This document shows, piece by piece, positions 1-8,704 of a stretch of 64,000 bases of DNA. The notes below the pieces were generated by a model. The model searched no databases, was not told the origin of the DNA, and worked only from the letters and a program-made list of their open reading frames with translations. The DNA lies in assembly GCA_965267535.1 (NCBI GenBank), contig OZ254082.1:3596001-3660000 (forward strand), read 5' to 3'. Every line of letters begins with the position of its first letter. Positions within the stretch are counted from its first letter, which is position 1. The position numbers and the translations under genes were made by a program. The stretch is from CAXBNB01 sp965267535 (GTDB lineage Bacteria > Bacteroidota > Bacteroidia > Cytophagales > Cyclobacteriaceae).

Positions 1-181
1 GCACCAATGAAGCTTCAAAATTGTTCAGCTCAAGGATTTTTTTAAATGCCGATACCATGGGGTTGGTAATGTCATTAGCAAATCCCCATAAAGCAAACAG
101 CGATGTGATGAGTATAAATGGAACCAGTACTCCCGGTTCCACTACTTTCGCTGCTTTACCTTTCAAATCTGATTGTGTCAT
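1..181 (-). CDS. fucP: L-fucose:H+ symporter FucP (MFS), N-terminal fragment
   Basis: Only the first 60 codons are in the window; the gene runs off the left edge. The ATG at 181-179 opens a frame with a short polar N-terminus followed by a hydrophobic segment containing FALWGFANDITNPMVSAFKK. That stretch is the hallmark first transmembrane segment of FucP-type sugar:proton symporters of the major facilitator superfamily, with the Asp and Asn of the substrate and proton path. It would import L-fucose across the inner membrane. It lies 37 bp downstream of the fucose dehydrogenase gene and appears to be the last visible gene of the same minus-strand operon. The family is clear; the exact substrate rests on the neighbouring fucosidase and fucose dehydrogenase. 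Confidence 0.85.
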   Translation of the reverse strand, partial: MTQSDLKGKAAKVVEPGVLVPFILITSLFALWGFANDITNPMVSAFKKILELNNFEASLV

Positions 182-218
182 AAAGATAAAGTTTAGAGTT
201 GTATAGTTTAGTTCTGAA

Positions 219-1019
219 TTAGCTCTTTCGGTCTACTCCGGCCAATGCACGATCGAGGTGTACATACCCTCCATCTACAAACAGAAACTGACCAGTCATG
301 TGCGACGCTCTGGCTGACAGTAAGAAAACCGCCATATCGGCTATTTCTTCACTTGTAGTCATCCGGCCTTCCAGCGGTATTTTTTCTGTTATGGATTGTA
401 GTTTTGCCTCCGGGTCGTCAAAAGACTGAAGCCAGTTGGCATACAGTGGGGTCATTACCTCTGCCGGCACTATGGCGTTTACCCTGATGCCGTATTTGAG
501 CAAATCCACTGCCCACTCGCGGGTAAGTGCCAGCTGGGCGCCTTTGGAAGCAGCATAACCGGAGGTCCCTCCCTGCCCGGTGAGTGCCGTTTTTGAGCTG
601 ATATTTACGATGGATCCTTTAGATTTTTTCAAAGCGTCGAGGCTGTAATGCACCAGGTAAAAGTAATGGTGCAGGTTTTTGTCAATCGATGCTACAAACT
701 GCTCGGGTGTACCATTTTCTACCCCTACACCATCGTTTATTCCTGCATTGTTTACCAACCCGTCTATTCTACCGTACTTGGCCAGAGTCTGATCTATTAT
801 TTTTTTGCAGTTTTCTGCGGCTGCCAGCTCTGCCTGGATAAATAGTGAGTCGATACCCATCTCTGCAAATTCGGCTACCAGCTGCTCGCCCGATTCCTTA
901 TCTCTACTGGCTACAACCGGAATAGCTCCCTCTGCTGCAAGGCATCTGGATATTCCTTCGCCTATACCTTTTGAGCCTCCCGTAACGATGACTACTTTGT
1001 CTTTAATCTTCAAGTCCAT
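219..1019 (-). CDS. L-fucose dehydrogenase (SDR family)
   Basis: A 266-residue classical short-chain dehydrogenase. It has the dinucleotide motif TGGSKGIG at residues 13-20, NNAG at 90-93, the catalytic Ser near 141-142, and Tyr155 and Lys159 in YAASK. From memory it closely follows the Burkholderia multivorans L-fucose dehydrogenase, sharing VNISSKTA, TGQGGTSGYAASKGAQLALT, IPAEVMTPLY-like and FVDGGYVHLDRAL-like blocks. The expected reaction is NAD(P)-dependent oxidation of L-fucose (and often D-arabinose) to the 1,5-lactone in the cytoplasm. It lies between the permease fragment and the fucosidase, 20 bp after the latter. The lactonase that would use its product is two genes upstream. Substrate is inferred from sequence memory plus context. 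Confidence 0.85.
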   Translation of the reverse strand: MDLKIKDKVVIVTGGSKGIGEGISRCLAAEGAIPVVASRDKESGEQLVAEFAEMGIDSLFIQAELAAAENCKKIIDQTLAKYGRIDGLVNNAGINDGVGVENGTPEQFVASIDKNLHHYFYLVHYSLDALKKSKGSIVNISSKTALTGQGGTSGYAASKGAQLALTREWAVDLLKYGIRVNAIVPAEVMTPLYANWLQSFDDPEAKLQSITEKIPLEGRMTTSEEIADMAVFLLSARASHMTGQFLFVDGGYVHLDRALAGVDRKS

Positions 1020-1039
1020 GATTATCCGTTATTTGTTTT

Positions 1040-3121
1040 CTACTTAGTTATGATTCCTATTTCTGCCACTACCGCCTTGTCTGCACCATCCATTAGCTTT
1101 TCTGCTACCAGCTTGATGTGTCGGGCATCAAAACTACTCCCCAGCTCCACTTTTTGCTCCAGAGGGTTGTTGAGTATGTTTGAAAATTCTCCTTTGGCTA
1201 CTCTTTTCCAGATCTTGCCGTTTTGGCTAATGTAGAATGAATAGTGTGTAATAACTCCTGACGTCCAACGCGACTGATCAGGCGTGTACGTAAAGCCTTT
1301 CACTGCTTCCACTCTTCCAAGGTCTATCTGAACGGCAGGCTTAGCTCCACCTACAGCCCACTTTGTGGCCTTATTGTCGTCTATAGCTTTCACTGCATTG
1401 TCGTCCGATGACTTCACCGTCCAGCTTTTTTTACTTACATCAAACTGCACTGTCGCTACCTCACTCTGGCGCTGAGTGGCAGGGTCATAAGACAGGGCTT
1501 TTACCACCGTAGGTTTGTCAATGGTTAAGGCATTGGCGTAGCGGCTGGATTTTAGATCCGGATCACTGCCATCGAGTGTAAAATACACCTCCACTCCTTC
1601 CTGAGGGGTGTTTAATGTAACCTGACCTTCTTTATTGCGCACTATTTTGGGTTCGTCTACTACTACCGGCGCATTATACACTTCTATGTTGGATATTACC
1701 GGGCAGGCTTTAGCGTCTTTTACCGTAAAGCGGATTTTCGAAGCTACTACATCGTCCAGTCGCAATATGCGCTTATAGCCGATGGTCGTTTGCTCATCCA
1801 GCATTTGCCACTGCCCGTCTATTTCTGCCTCCACCGTAAAGGATTTTACCCGCTGGCCCAATGCTATATACTCCTGCACCAAAAAACGGTTGAATGCTGT
1901 GGGGCTTCCCAGGTCAATAGTAACCGACGCTTCAATTACGTCATCGTCTGTAGCCCAATAGCTTTCTTTGTTGCCATCTAACAGGTTTTCAGCACCATAC
2001 TGATCCGAACCTCCTCGCTCGTTGGTGGCTTCTACGGACTTATTTTTTGCCAGGTCTGTCGCAAAATCACGCTTCAACTGATCGGTGAGTTTTTTCAACT
2101 GCTTCACATCATTTTCGTGAATCAACCCTCTTCGATCTACAGGAAAATTGAGCAAAAATGAGCTGTTTTGACCAATAGATTTGTAGTATATATCGAGCAG
2201 TGTCTTAAGCGATCGTACTTTATCGTCTTCATTTTTGTGATAAAACCACCCGGGTCTTATCGATACGTCTGCTTCGGCTGGCACCCAGTGTGTTCCGTTT
2301 TCCTGTCCCATAGAGTACTCTTTGGCGTACTCCGGCATACCTCCGTACACCTCGTCGCGCAGCAATGGCGACCAGGTAGTAGGATACGCATGACCGTGCT
2401 CATTGCCTACCCAGCGCACATCCGGCCCAGCATCGCTAAAAATAACAGCGTTGGGTTGTAACTTTCTGATCAGCTCTACGGTGGTAGGCCAATCGTAGTA
2501 GCTTCGCTTATCTACACGTCGTGATTCATTGGCTCCTCCATAGTAGCCATCGCCTCCATTGGCACCATCAAACCACACTTCGAATACATCTCCATAGTTG
2601 GTGAGGAGTTCTGTAAGTTGATTTCTGAAATAGGTCACATACTCCGGCTTTCCATAGTCGGGGTGATTTCTATCCCAGGGAGAAAGGTAAATGCCCAGCT
2701 TGAGGCCGTACTCACGGCATGCGTCGGCCAGTTCTTTTACCAAATCACCCTTTCCGTCGCGCCAGGGAGAGTTTTTCACAGAGTGCTCGGTGTATTTGGA
2801 TGGCCACATACAAAATCCGTCGTGATGCTTGGCTGTGAGTATAATACCTTTCATCCCTGCTTCCTTGGCTACTTTAGCCCATTGGCGGGTATCCAAAGCT
2901 ATAGGGTTAAACAGCGACGGAGACTTATCTCCATAGCCCCACTCTGCATTGGTAAATGTATTGATACTAAAGTGGATAAAGCCGTAAAATTCCATTTCCT
3001 GCCAGGCCAATTGTCGCTCTGAGGGGATGGGTATTACGGGTTTTGGGGGACTTACCGACGGTTGACAACCGACAGCAAGGAGCATTAACCATGCTGATGC
3101 ATACTTCAATAATTGATTCAT
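1040..3121 (-). CDS. GH29 alpha-L-fucosidase, lipoprotein with discoidin-type C-terminus
   Basis: 693 residues. The N-terminus is a lipoprotein signal ending LLAVGC (Cys19), so the enzyme is exported and lipid-anchored. Residues 35-370 form the GH29 barrel: HHDGF at 99-103 and the nucleophile motif VWFDGANG with Asp185. After the catalytic domain come a first F5/8-type (discoidin) carbohydrate-binding region at about 375-495, a chitobiase-type C-terminal segment (YFTLDGSDPD) at about 500-575, and a second F5/8-type domain to the end. It removes terminal alpha-L-fucose from glycans, feeding the permease and dehydrogenase genes downstream. It belongs to the minus-strand operon with short gaps on both sides. 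The linkage preference and the glycan cannot be read from the sequence. Confidence 0.92.
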   Translation of the reverse strand: MNQLLKYASAWLMLLAVGCQPSVSPPKPVIPIPSERQLAWQEMEFYGFIHFSINTFTNAEWGYGDKSPSLFNPIALDTRQWAKVAKEAGMKGIILTAKHHDGFCMWPSKYTEHSVKNSPWRDGKGDLVKELADACREYGLKLGIYLSPWDRNHPDYGKPEYVTYFRNQLTELLTNYGDVFEVWFDGANGGDGYYGGANESRRVDKRSYYDWPTTVELIRKLQPNAVIFSDAGPDVRWVGNEHGHAYPTTWSPLLRDEVYGGMPEYAKEYSMGQENGTHWVPAEADVSIRPGWFYHKNEDDKVRSLKTLLDIYYKSIGQNSSFLLNFPVDRRGLIHENDVKQLKKLTDQLKRDFATDLAKNKSVEATNERGGSDQYGAENLLDGNKESYWATDDDVIEASVTIDLGSPTAFNRFLVQEYIALGQRVKSFTVEAEIDGQWQMLDEQTTIGYKRILRLDDVVASKIRFTVKDAKACPVISNIEVYNAPVVVDEPKIVRNKEGQVTLNTPQEGVEVYFTLDGSDPDLKSSRYANALTIDKPTVVKALSYDPATQRQSEVATVQFDVSKKSWTVKSSDDNAVKAIDDNKATKWAVGGAKPAVQIDLGRVEAVKGFTYTPDQSRWTSGVITHYSFYISQNGKIWKRVAKGEFSNILNNPLEQKVELGSSFDARHIKLVAEKLMDGADKAVVAEIGIITK

Positions 3122-3179
3122 GTTTAGTCGTTGAGGTTATAATAAAAGTTTAGTTTGTGTAATTCTCCTAAAGTGTATG

Positions 3180-4004
3180 CTAGAGGTTGTAAAACTTTGC
3201 AGCATTTTCACCCATAACCTTGGCTTTATCTACTTCCGAAAAGTCCGAAATGTAATCTTCCAGTATGCTCAGGGCCTGCTGGTACTCTGCTGCTACCAAG
3301 CACACCGGCCAATCCGACCCATACATGATCCGCTCGGTACCAAACGCATCAAAGATTACATCCAGGTAGGGTGTAAAATCCTCCTTTTTCCAATTTGCCC
3401 AGTCAGCCTCTGTCACCATACCAGACACTTTGCACTGCACATGGGGAAATCTGGCCAACTCGCGGATGTCTTTTTCCCATCCGTCTATTTTTTTATCCTT
3501 GATGTAGGGCTTGGCTATATGATCCAACACAAATGGCTGATCGGGAAACTTTTCAGCCAAAGCAATAGAAGCGGGTAATTGTGTAGGGAAAACCAAAATA
3601 TCGTAGACCAATCCAAACTGATGAAGCTTGCTAATGCCGTGCTGAAAATCCTTTCTCAACATAAAATCATCGGGTTCAGACTGCACAATATGCCGGATGC
3701 CTTTGAGGTCTTTGTCCGGAGCAAAATGTGCCAGCCGTTCTTCTACATTGTCGGCTAGCAAGTCTACCCAGCCTACTACTCCCTTCACAAAATCATTTTT
3801 ATGGGCAAAGTCAAGCAAAAAGGTTGTTTCTGCTTCTGATTGATCCGCCTGTACAGCTACACAGCCATCTATTTTGGCTGCTTGCAGTATCGGTTTGAGG
3901 TGTTCCGGAAAAAAATCTTTGCGGATCACTTTCATCGATTCATCGATCCAGGCATTTTTTACCGGGTCGTACTTCCAAAAATGTTGATGGCTGTCTATTC
4001 TCAT
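3180..4004 (-). CDS. L-fucono-1,5-lactonase-type amidohydrolase (COG3618)
   Basis: 274 residues and full length for the family. The metal-binding amidohydrolase signature is complete: HQHF (His6, His8), FVLDHIAKP with His162, CKVSG at 191-195 and YGSDWPVC with Asp231. COG3618 members hydrolyse sugar lactones, and characterised ones include L-fuconolactonase and L-rhamnonolactonase. Next to an L-fucose dehydrogenase the obvious substrate is L-fucono-1,5-lactone, giving L-fuconate in the cytoplasm; there is no signal peptide. It is separated from the aldehyde dehydrogenase start side by only 4 bp, which points to co-transcription. The fold is certain and the specific lactone is inferred from context. 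Confidence 0.85.
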   Translation of the reverse strand: MRIDSHQHFWKYDPVKNAWIDESMKVIRKDFFPEHLKPILQAAKIDGCVAVQADQSEAETTFLLDFAHKNDFVKGVVGWVDLLADNVEERLAHFAPDKDLKGIRHIVQSEPDDFMLRKDFQHGISKLHQFGLVYDILVFPTQLPASIALAEKFPDQPFVLDHIAKPYIKDKKIDGWEKDIRELARFPHVQCKVSGMVTEADWANWKKEDFTPYLDVIFDAFGTERIMYGSDWPVCLVAAEYQQALSILEDYISDFSEVDKAKVMGENAAKFYNL

Positions 4005-4008
4005 GATT

Positions 4009-5547
4009 TTATACTTTTTCTTTCGTTAATTCTCCATTTACAAGCCTCCATATATTGAGGCTATTGTCATTTTGCAAGGCTTTAGGCAAAAGCGGCTGAG
4101 GGTAATCCTGATAACATACCGGGCGGGCAAACCGGCGGATAGCATTGGTTCCTACCGAAGTGCTCTGTGGTGCTGTAGTAGATGGGTATGGCCCTCCGTG
4201 CACCATAGAATGACATACTTCTACTCCCGTAGGATAGCCATTCACAATCACACGACCTACCTTCTTCTCCAGTATGTCAAATAATTCCTTATAGGCTTCC
4301 AGATCAGCCTCTGTGCCATGCACTGTAGCGGTAAGGTGCCCTTCCAGTTGGCGGGCAGCTTCCAGTATTTGATCGCGGTTGTTCGCTTCTACCAGCACAT
4401 TAGATGGTCCGAAGTTTTCTTCGCTAAGTTCCTGATGTTGACTAAAGTTTTCTATCGACGTTTTAAAAACAGTAGCTACGGCGCTGTTGGGTGTATCGGC
4501 GGGCTGTCCCTGTGCCAGGGTTTCTACAGACGCAGTAGATGTCGTTTTTTTCAATCCCTCTACATAGGCTTTGCCTATGCCGGGCGTAAGCATAGTGCCT
4601 GCCGGTGTTTCGCTTACTTTTTGTTTCAAGACCTCACAGAAAGTGTTGGCTGCTTCGGATTGCTCTACAAAAGCCAACCCGGGATTGGTACAAAACTGCC
4701 CTACTCCCAGTGCTATCGATCCGGCCATGCCCGCTGCTATTGCTTCTGCTTTTTCGGCCAGTGCTCCCGGCAATATAAATACAGGATTGGTACTGCCCAT
4801 CTCGGCAAATACCGGAATCGGTTCAGGGCGGGCGTTCGCCAGATCAAACAGCGCTTTTCCTCCTCTGAATGACCCTGTAAATCCTACTGCCTTTATTTCG
4901 GGATGTTTTACCAGCGCCTCTCCTACGGCATTGGTATTTCCTTGCACGAGTGAAAACGTACCTTCGGGCATACCGCAAGCCTTAGCCGCTTTGATAAAAG
5001 CCTCAGCTACCATGGCTGATGTACCGGGGTGTGCGGGGTGTCCTTTTACTACCACGGGGCATCCAGCCGCCAGTGCTGATGCTGTGTCGCCTCCTCCTAC
5101 GGAAAAAGCCAACGGGAAATTGCTTGCTCCAAACACAGCTACCGGCCCCAGCGGAATCATGATATGACGTATATCCGGTTTTGGCAGAGGAGCTCTGTCG
5201 GGTATGGCTGTATCGATGCGGGCATCCAGCCACGAGCCTTCACGTACTACCGATGCAAACAGCTTGAGCTGTCCTACCGTACGCCCTCTTTCACCTGTTA
5301 ATCGGGCCAGCGGAAGTGCTGTTTCCTGATTACACCTTTCGAGTAGCGCATCGCCCAGGTTCATGATCTCATCGGCGGCAGTTTCCAAAAATGCGGCTAT
5401 GGCATCTTTGTCTTTCTTTCTATATTCATCGAAGGCTGCAGCAGCCTGCTTTACGGCCTGGTCTACGTCTGCTGTGGTAGCTATAGTAAATTCGCCTTCC
5501 AGTTGTTCGTTGGTTGCGGGATTGATCGCGTAAAATGTGTTACTCAT
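4009..5547 (-). CDS. alpha-ketoglutaric semialdehyde (2,5-dioxovalerate) dehydrogenase-type ALDH
   Basis: 512 residues. Catalytic Glu249 is in FAEMGSTNP and catalytic Cys286 in GQFCTNPG. The ARIDTAIPDRAPLPKPDIRH block, FGASNFPLAFSVGGGDTASA and GVEVCHSMVHGGPYPST are typical of the ketoglutaric semialdehyde dehydrogenase branch rather than of general aldehyde dehydrogenases. Such enzymes oxidise 2,5-dioxopentanoate to 2-oxoglutarate at the end of non-phosphorylative pentose pathways. Here it sits inside an L-fucose operon, 9 bp after the FAH-family gene. Alternative roles are oxidation of L-lactaldehyde, or use of the same pathway for D-arabinose. The branch assignment is from remembered motifs. 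Confidence 0.8.
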   Translation of the reverse strand: MSNTFYAINPATNEQLEGEFTIATTADVDQAVKQAAAAFDEYRKKDKDAIAAFLETAADEIMNLGDALLERCNQETALPLARLTGERGRTVGQLKLFASVVREGSWLDARIDTAIPDRAPLPKPDIRHIMIPLGPVAVFGASNFPLAFSVGGGDTASALAAGCPVVVKGHPAHPGTSAMVAEAFIKAAKACGMPEGTFSLVQGNTNAVGEALVKHPEIKAVGFTGSFRGGKALFDLANARPEPIPVFAEMGSTNPVFILPGALAEKAEAIAAGMAGSIALGVGQFCTNPGLAFVEQSEAANTFCEVLKQKVSETPAGTMLTPGIGKAYVEGLKKTTSTASVETLAQGQPADTPNSAVATVFKTSIENFSQHQELSEENFGPSNVLVEANNRDQILEAARQLEGHLTATVHGTEADLEAYKELFDILEKKVGRVIVNGYPTGVEVCHSMVHGGPYPSTTAPQSTSVGTNAIRRFARPVCYQDYPQPLLPKALQNDNSLNIWRLVNGELTKEKV

Positions 5548-5556
5548 TGGGATGTG

Positions 5557-6396
5557 TTAGTTTTTATATGCTACAATGTTTGTTAGTGTCCCTATGCCAT
5601 CTATGGTGATTTTTATTTCATCATCAGGCTGTAGGGTAAAATCATCGGAAGGTACTAATCCTGTACCTGTCATCAAAAAACATCCATCAGGAAAATTGCA
5701 TTCTCTGAAAAGAAAATCAACCAGCTCAGTATGCGATCGTTTCATGTTACTGATTGAAATCTGCCCCTGAAAAACTTCACTTCCATTTCTATTGATTACC
5801 AGCTCTATGTTGGTTTCAGGATCAATGGGCTCTCCCGGCACATATATGCAAGGTCCCAAACCGGCACACCGCTCGTATACTTTGGCCTGTGGCAGGTACA
5901 GTGGGTTTTCCCCTTCAATACTACGCGAGCTCATGTCGTTTCCTACACTGTAACCTTCTATCGTTCCTGCTGAGCTTATCCACAGTGTAAGCTCCGGCTC
6001 TGGCACATCCCAACTGGAATCTCTCCTGATGTTTACTGTACCGCCATCGCCCACAGTACGGTTAGCCAGGGCTTTAAAAAACAGCTCTGGGCGTTCTGCA
6101 TCATACACTTTATCGTAGAAGGTATCGCCTCCTGATTTTTTAGACTCCTCCATCCGCGCCTCTTTGCTACGCATGTAGGTTACTCCTGATGCCCATATCT
6201 CCTGATGTCCTATGGGTGCTTCAGGATTGGCGATCAGCGATGCATCACTGGTCGGCTGTATCCCTGCTATGTCATTGAGTAGTGCATCGTGCAACCCCTG
6301 TCGGTTGATAAATGCATCCCAGTTTTCTACCGGTAGCAAGTAGTACATTTTCTCTCTCTCTACTACTGCTCCTTGTTTTGTTTTGTAAATTTTCAT
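5557..6396 (-). CDS. FAH-superfamily 2-keto-3-deoxy-sugar-acid dehydratase-like protein (KdaD type)
   Basis: 279 residues. The metal-binding acidic residues of the fumarylacetoacetate hydrolase fold are visible as Glu133 and Glu135 (VPEPELTL) and Asp154 (GYSVGNDMSSR). The block ENPLYLPQAKVY plus FYDKVYDAERPELFFKA closely recalls the Sulfolobus 2-keto-3-deoxy-D-arabinonate dehydratase, rather than the 2,4-diketo-3-deoxy-L-fuconate hydrolase of Burkholderia. It would remove water from a 2-keto-3-deoxy aldonate in the cytoplasm. The pairing with a ketoglutaric-semialdehyde-type dehydrogenase directly downstream supports that reading. On 2-keto-3-deoxy-L-fuconate this chemistry would not give an aldehyde, so the true step is open. 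Confidence 0.75.
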   Translation of the reverse strand: MKIYKTKQGAVVEREKMYYLLPVENWDAFINRQGLHDALLNDIAGIQPTSDASLIANPEAPIGHQEIWASGVTYMRSKEARMEESKKSGGDTFYDKVYDAERPELFFKALANRTVGDGGTVNIRRDSSWDVPEPELTLWISSAGTIEGYSVGNDMSSRSIEGENPLYLPQAKVYERCAGLGPCIYVPGEPIDPETNIELVINRNGSEVFQGQISISNMKRSHTELVDFLFRECNFPDGCFLMTGTGLVPSDDFTLQPDDEIKITIDGIGTLTNIVAYKN

Positions 6397-6499
6397 GTTA
6401 GGCTATATTTCGGCATTTTAGTCGGCCTGCATAAGTTTCCTCATGCAGGCGAGTACTATGCCTGTGATCAATCATTTTAGGTTTTTCTCCCTATTCGTT

Positions 6500-8656
6500 T
6501 CAGGGCTTGGTCATAAATTGCCAGTTTACTCCTTTGTTGTAACTGTAAGGCTTGCCCTTTTCAGGTTTATCTATCTTTCCTTTCCAGTTTCCTTTTTTAT
6601 CTTTCTCTACAGTTATTCCAAGCATAGAGTAGGCTCCTTTTTCAAAGTCAAAGCTTAACCCATCGTCATCATAGAGGGTATAGCTACCGGACTTCTCACC
6701 ATAGTGTCTTATTTCCAGATCTACTTTTTGTCCCGGCTTAGGTGCCTGACGTTGCGCTGGCATCATAGGAATAATTCCTCCGTCTTTTACATACAGTGGG
6801 ATTTTGTCCAGGCCAGGTTTCGCTATTATGATTTCATTTTCTCCTACAAATTCGCCGGTATAAAAATCAAACCACTTGCCAGCTGGCAGGATTACATTTC
6901 GCTCTGACTCACCGGCAAACATAGGCGCTACCAGTAGGTAGTCTCCCATCATATACTGGTCTTTTACTTCTTTTTTGATGGCTGCTGCATACGGGTTGTC
7001 TGTAGAGCTTAGCTTTCCTTCTGTTTCCTGACCTTTGTCCGTAAACCCCTCTACCAGGTTCATAGCCCGAAACGGAGGTGTTCCCTCGAAATGGTACTGT
7101 GCAAACGTGGAATACATATAAGGAAGCAATGCCATTCTCAGCATGGCTACATCGCGCACCTGTTTTTCTACCTCAGGAAATGACCAGGGCTTGGTGCCAT
7201 CTGCCCAGGCATTGAGCATAGCCATGGGCGAGAAGCATACAGACTGCATTCTTCTGAGCCACTCTTCTGCACTTTTGGAGGCACGCACCTCGGGCGTCCA
7301 CAATACACCTATAAAACTGCTGTTGATTAGCGCTGTGATAAAGTCTTTGTGACTGTAATAGTCGTTGTAGATTACATAGGGAAATGAGCTGGCGCCTGCA
7401 TTGGATGCACGTACCAAACCGTATGTTCGTTGATTCAATTCTCTAAACCAGTCTGCAGTCATATCCTGCACCAAAAGCCCATAAATTTGCCTCATTTGCT
7501 CTCCGGTTGTACCCGACGGAAATGTGGCTACATCGGGCCAAAGCCAACGATCAAATCCGTCTACTTCATCTATCTTATAGCCGCTTACCCCTATCTTGAG
7601 GTGATTATCCATAAAGTGTTTTCTAAAAATAGATCGGGCTTCCGGGAGTGTAAAATCAGGCACAATACCATTCCACACCGTGTGTGTTCCCGAAAGGGGC
7701 TTTACCTTGGGATACAATGAACCCACAGGCGATACAAATGGATTTAACCATAAGTTGGAACGAATGCCCTTAGCCGCCAGAGCATCGTTGAACCCCTTGG
7801 GATCGGGAAAACGCCCTTTGTCCCATTCAAATGTGCAAGGGTATGCCATGCTATGCCAGCCGGGCTCTACTCCTATATAATCCAATGGAAAATCATGCTC
7901 TTCAAATTCGGCTGCTTCTTTCAGTATATCCTTGTCGCTATACAAGGTAGGTACTCGCTGGGTAAAGCCCAATCCCCACTTGGGAGGAATGTAGCCTCCT
8001 CCATTGTATAGGTTGTAGCGCTGCACTACTTCCATAGGATTTTTTCCTCCAAAAACATAAATATCAGTACCACTTGCCGGTACCAGTATTTCTACTGCAT
8101 CCGAATCGGGCATGGGATCCCAGTTTTTGTCGGTATTTCTATCCAGCAGCTTAGGTGGGTTGTCGGCTTCTACTCTTACTGCCGTACCTGCATATACAGT
8201 AATGTAGCGTGCTGCATCTATCAACACTCCGTATCCTTCTGAAGACACATAGAATGGAACCGGCGCATGTGTACGACCGTCATCGCGCCCACCGTAGTGG
8301 TCTACATGCAGCTCCATGATTCTGCCCCGCTGATGCACTTTTTTGAAATTGAGACCTAAACCATACAACTGCTCTGTCTGATTGAGAGGAAACCGTAGGT
8401 ACGTTTTTCCGTCTACCAGCTGTGTAGCTATTTTGCTCATGTCCAGAGGAAAATCCACTTTATCCATTTTGTCCAAAGCTTCTGTTCTGGGGGTATTGTT
8501 CACTACGTTCAGTAAACTAACTTTCTCCGGGGTTCCTACAGTTGCTTTCCAAATACCATTATGGATTTGTTTCCAATCGGGCGCTTGTGCACATACAGTA
8601 AAACTCACACTAACTATCAGGGAAATTGTAAAGAGTAAGTGTTTGATCATTTTCAT
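6500..8656 (-). CDS. GH31 family glycoside hydrolase (alpha-glycosidase), secreted
   Basis: 718 residues with a cleavable signal peptide ending VCAQ at about residue 24. The GH31 barrel shows the nucleophile motif YKIDE with Asp363, and a likely acid/base Asp432 in YNDYYSH. The N-terminal beta-sandwich lies at about 30-220 and the C-terminal beta domains after about 590 (LLVAPMF, GKWFDFYTGE, YDDDG). GH31 includes alpha-glucosidases, alpha-xylosidases and alpha-galactosidases; the substrate cannot be decided by eye. In a fucose operon an alpha-xylosidase acting on fucosylated oligosaccharides is one possibility. The 103-bp gap to the FAH gene is larger than other gaps in the operon but shows no terminator hairpin. 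Confidence 0.85.
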   Translation of the reverse strand: MKMIKHLLFTISLIVSVSFTVCAQAPDWKQIHNGIWKATVGTPEKVSLLNVVNNTPRTEALDKMDKVDFPLDMSKIATQLVDGKTYLRFPLNQTEQLYGLGLNFKKVHQRGRIMELHVDHYGGRDDGRTHAPVPFYVSSEGYGVLIDAARYITVYAGTAVRVEADNPPKLLDRNTDKNWDPMPDSDAVEILVPASGTDIYVFGGKNPMEVVQRYNLYNGGGYIPPKWGLGFTQRVPTLYSDKDILKEAAEFEEHDFPLDYIGVEPGWHSMAYPCTFEWDKGRFPDPKGFNDALAAKGIRSNLWLNPFVSPVGSLYPKVKPLSGTHTVWNGIVPDFTLPEARSIFRKHFMDNHLKIGVSGYKIDEVDGFDRWLWPDVATFPSGTTGEQMRQIYGLLVQDMTADWFRELNQRTYGLVRASNAGASSFPYVIYNDYYSHKDFITALINSSFIGVLWTPEVRASKSAEEWLRRMQSVCFSPMAMLNAWADGTKPWSFPEVEKQVRDVAMLRMALLPYMYSTFAQYHFEGTPPFRAMNLVEGFTDKGQETEGKLSSTDNPYAAAIKKEVKDQYMMGDYLLVAPMFAGESERNVILPAGKWFDFYTGEFVGENEIIIAKPGLDKIPLYVKDGGIIPMMPAQRQAPKPGQKVDLEIRHYGEKSGSYTLYDDDGLSFDFEKGAYSMLGITVEKDKKGNWKGKIDKPEKGKPYSYNKGVNWQFMTKP

Positions 8657-8704
8657 AAATTAGTAATTAATAGAATGTATAATTAAATAGCTTGATGATT
8701 TCGC

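Noticed and set aside
4318..5167. Overlapping open frames of 184 and 198 codons on the plus strand
   Set aside because: They lie opposite the aldehyde dehydrogenase gene with intact catalytic residues and are low-complexity Ala/Ser/Pro or Cys/Tyr-rich.
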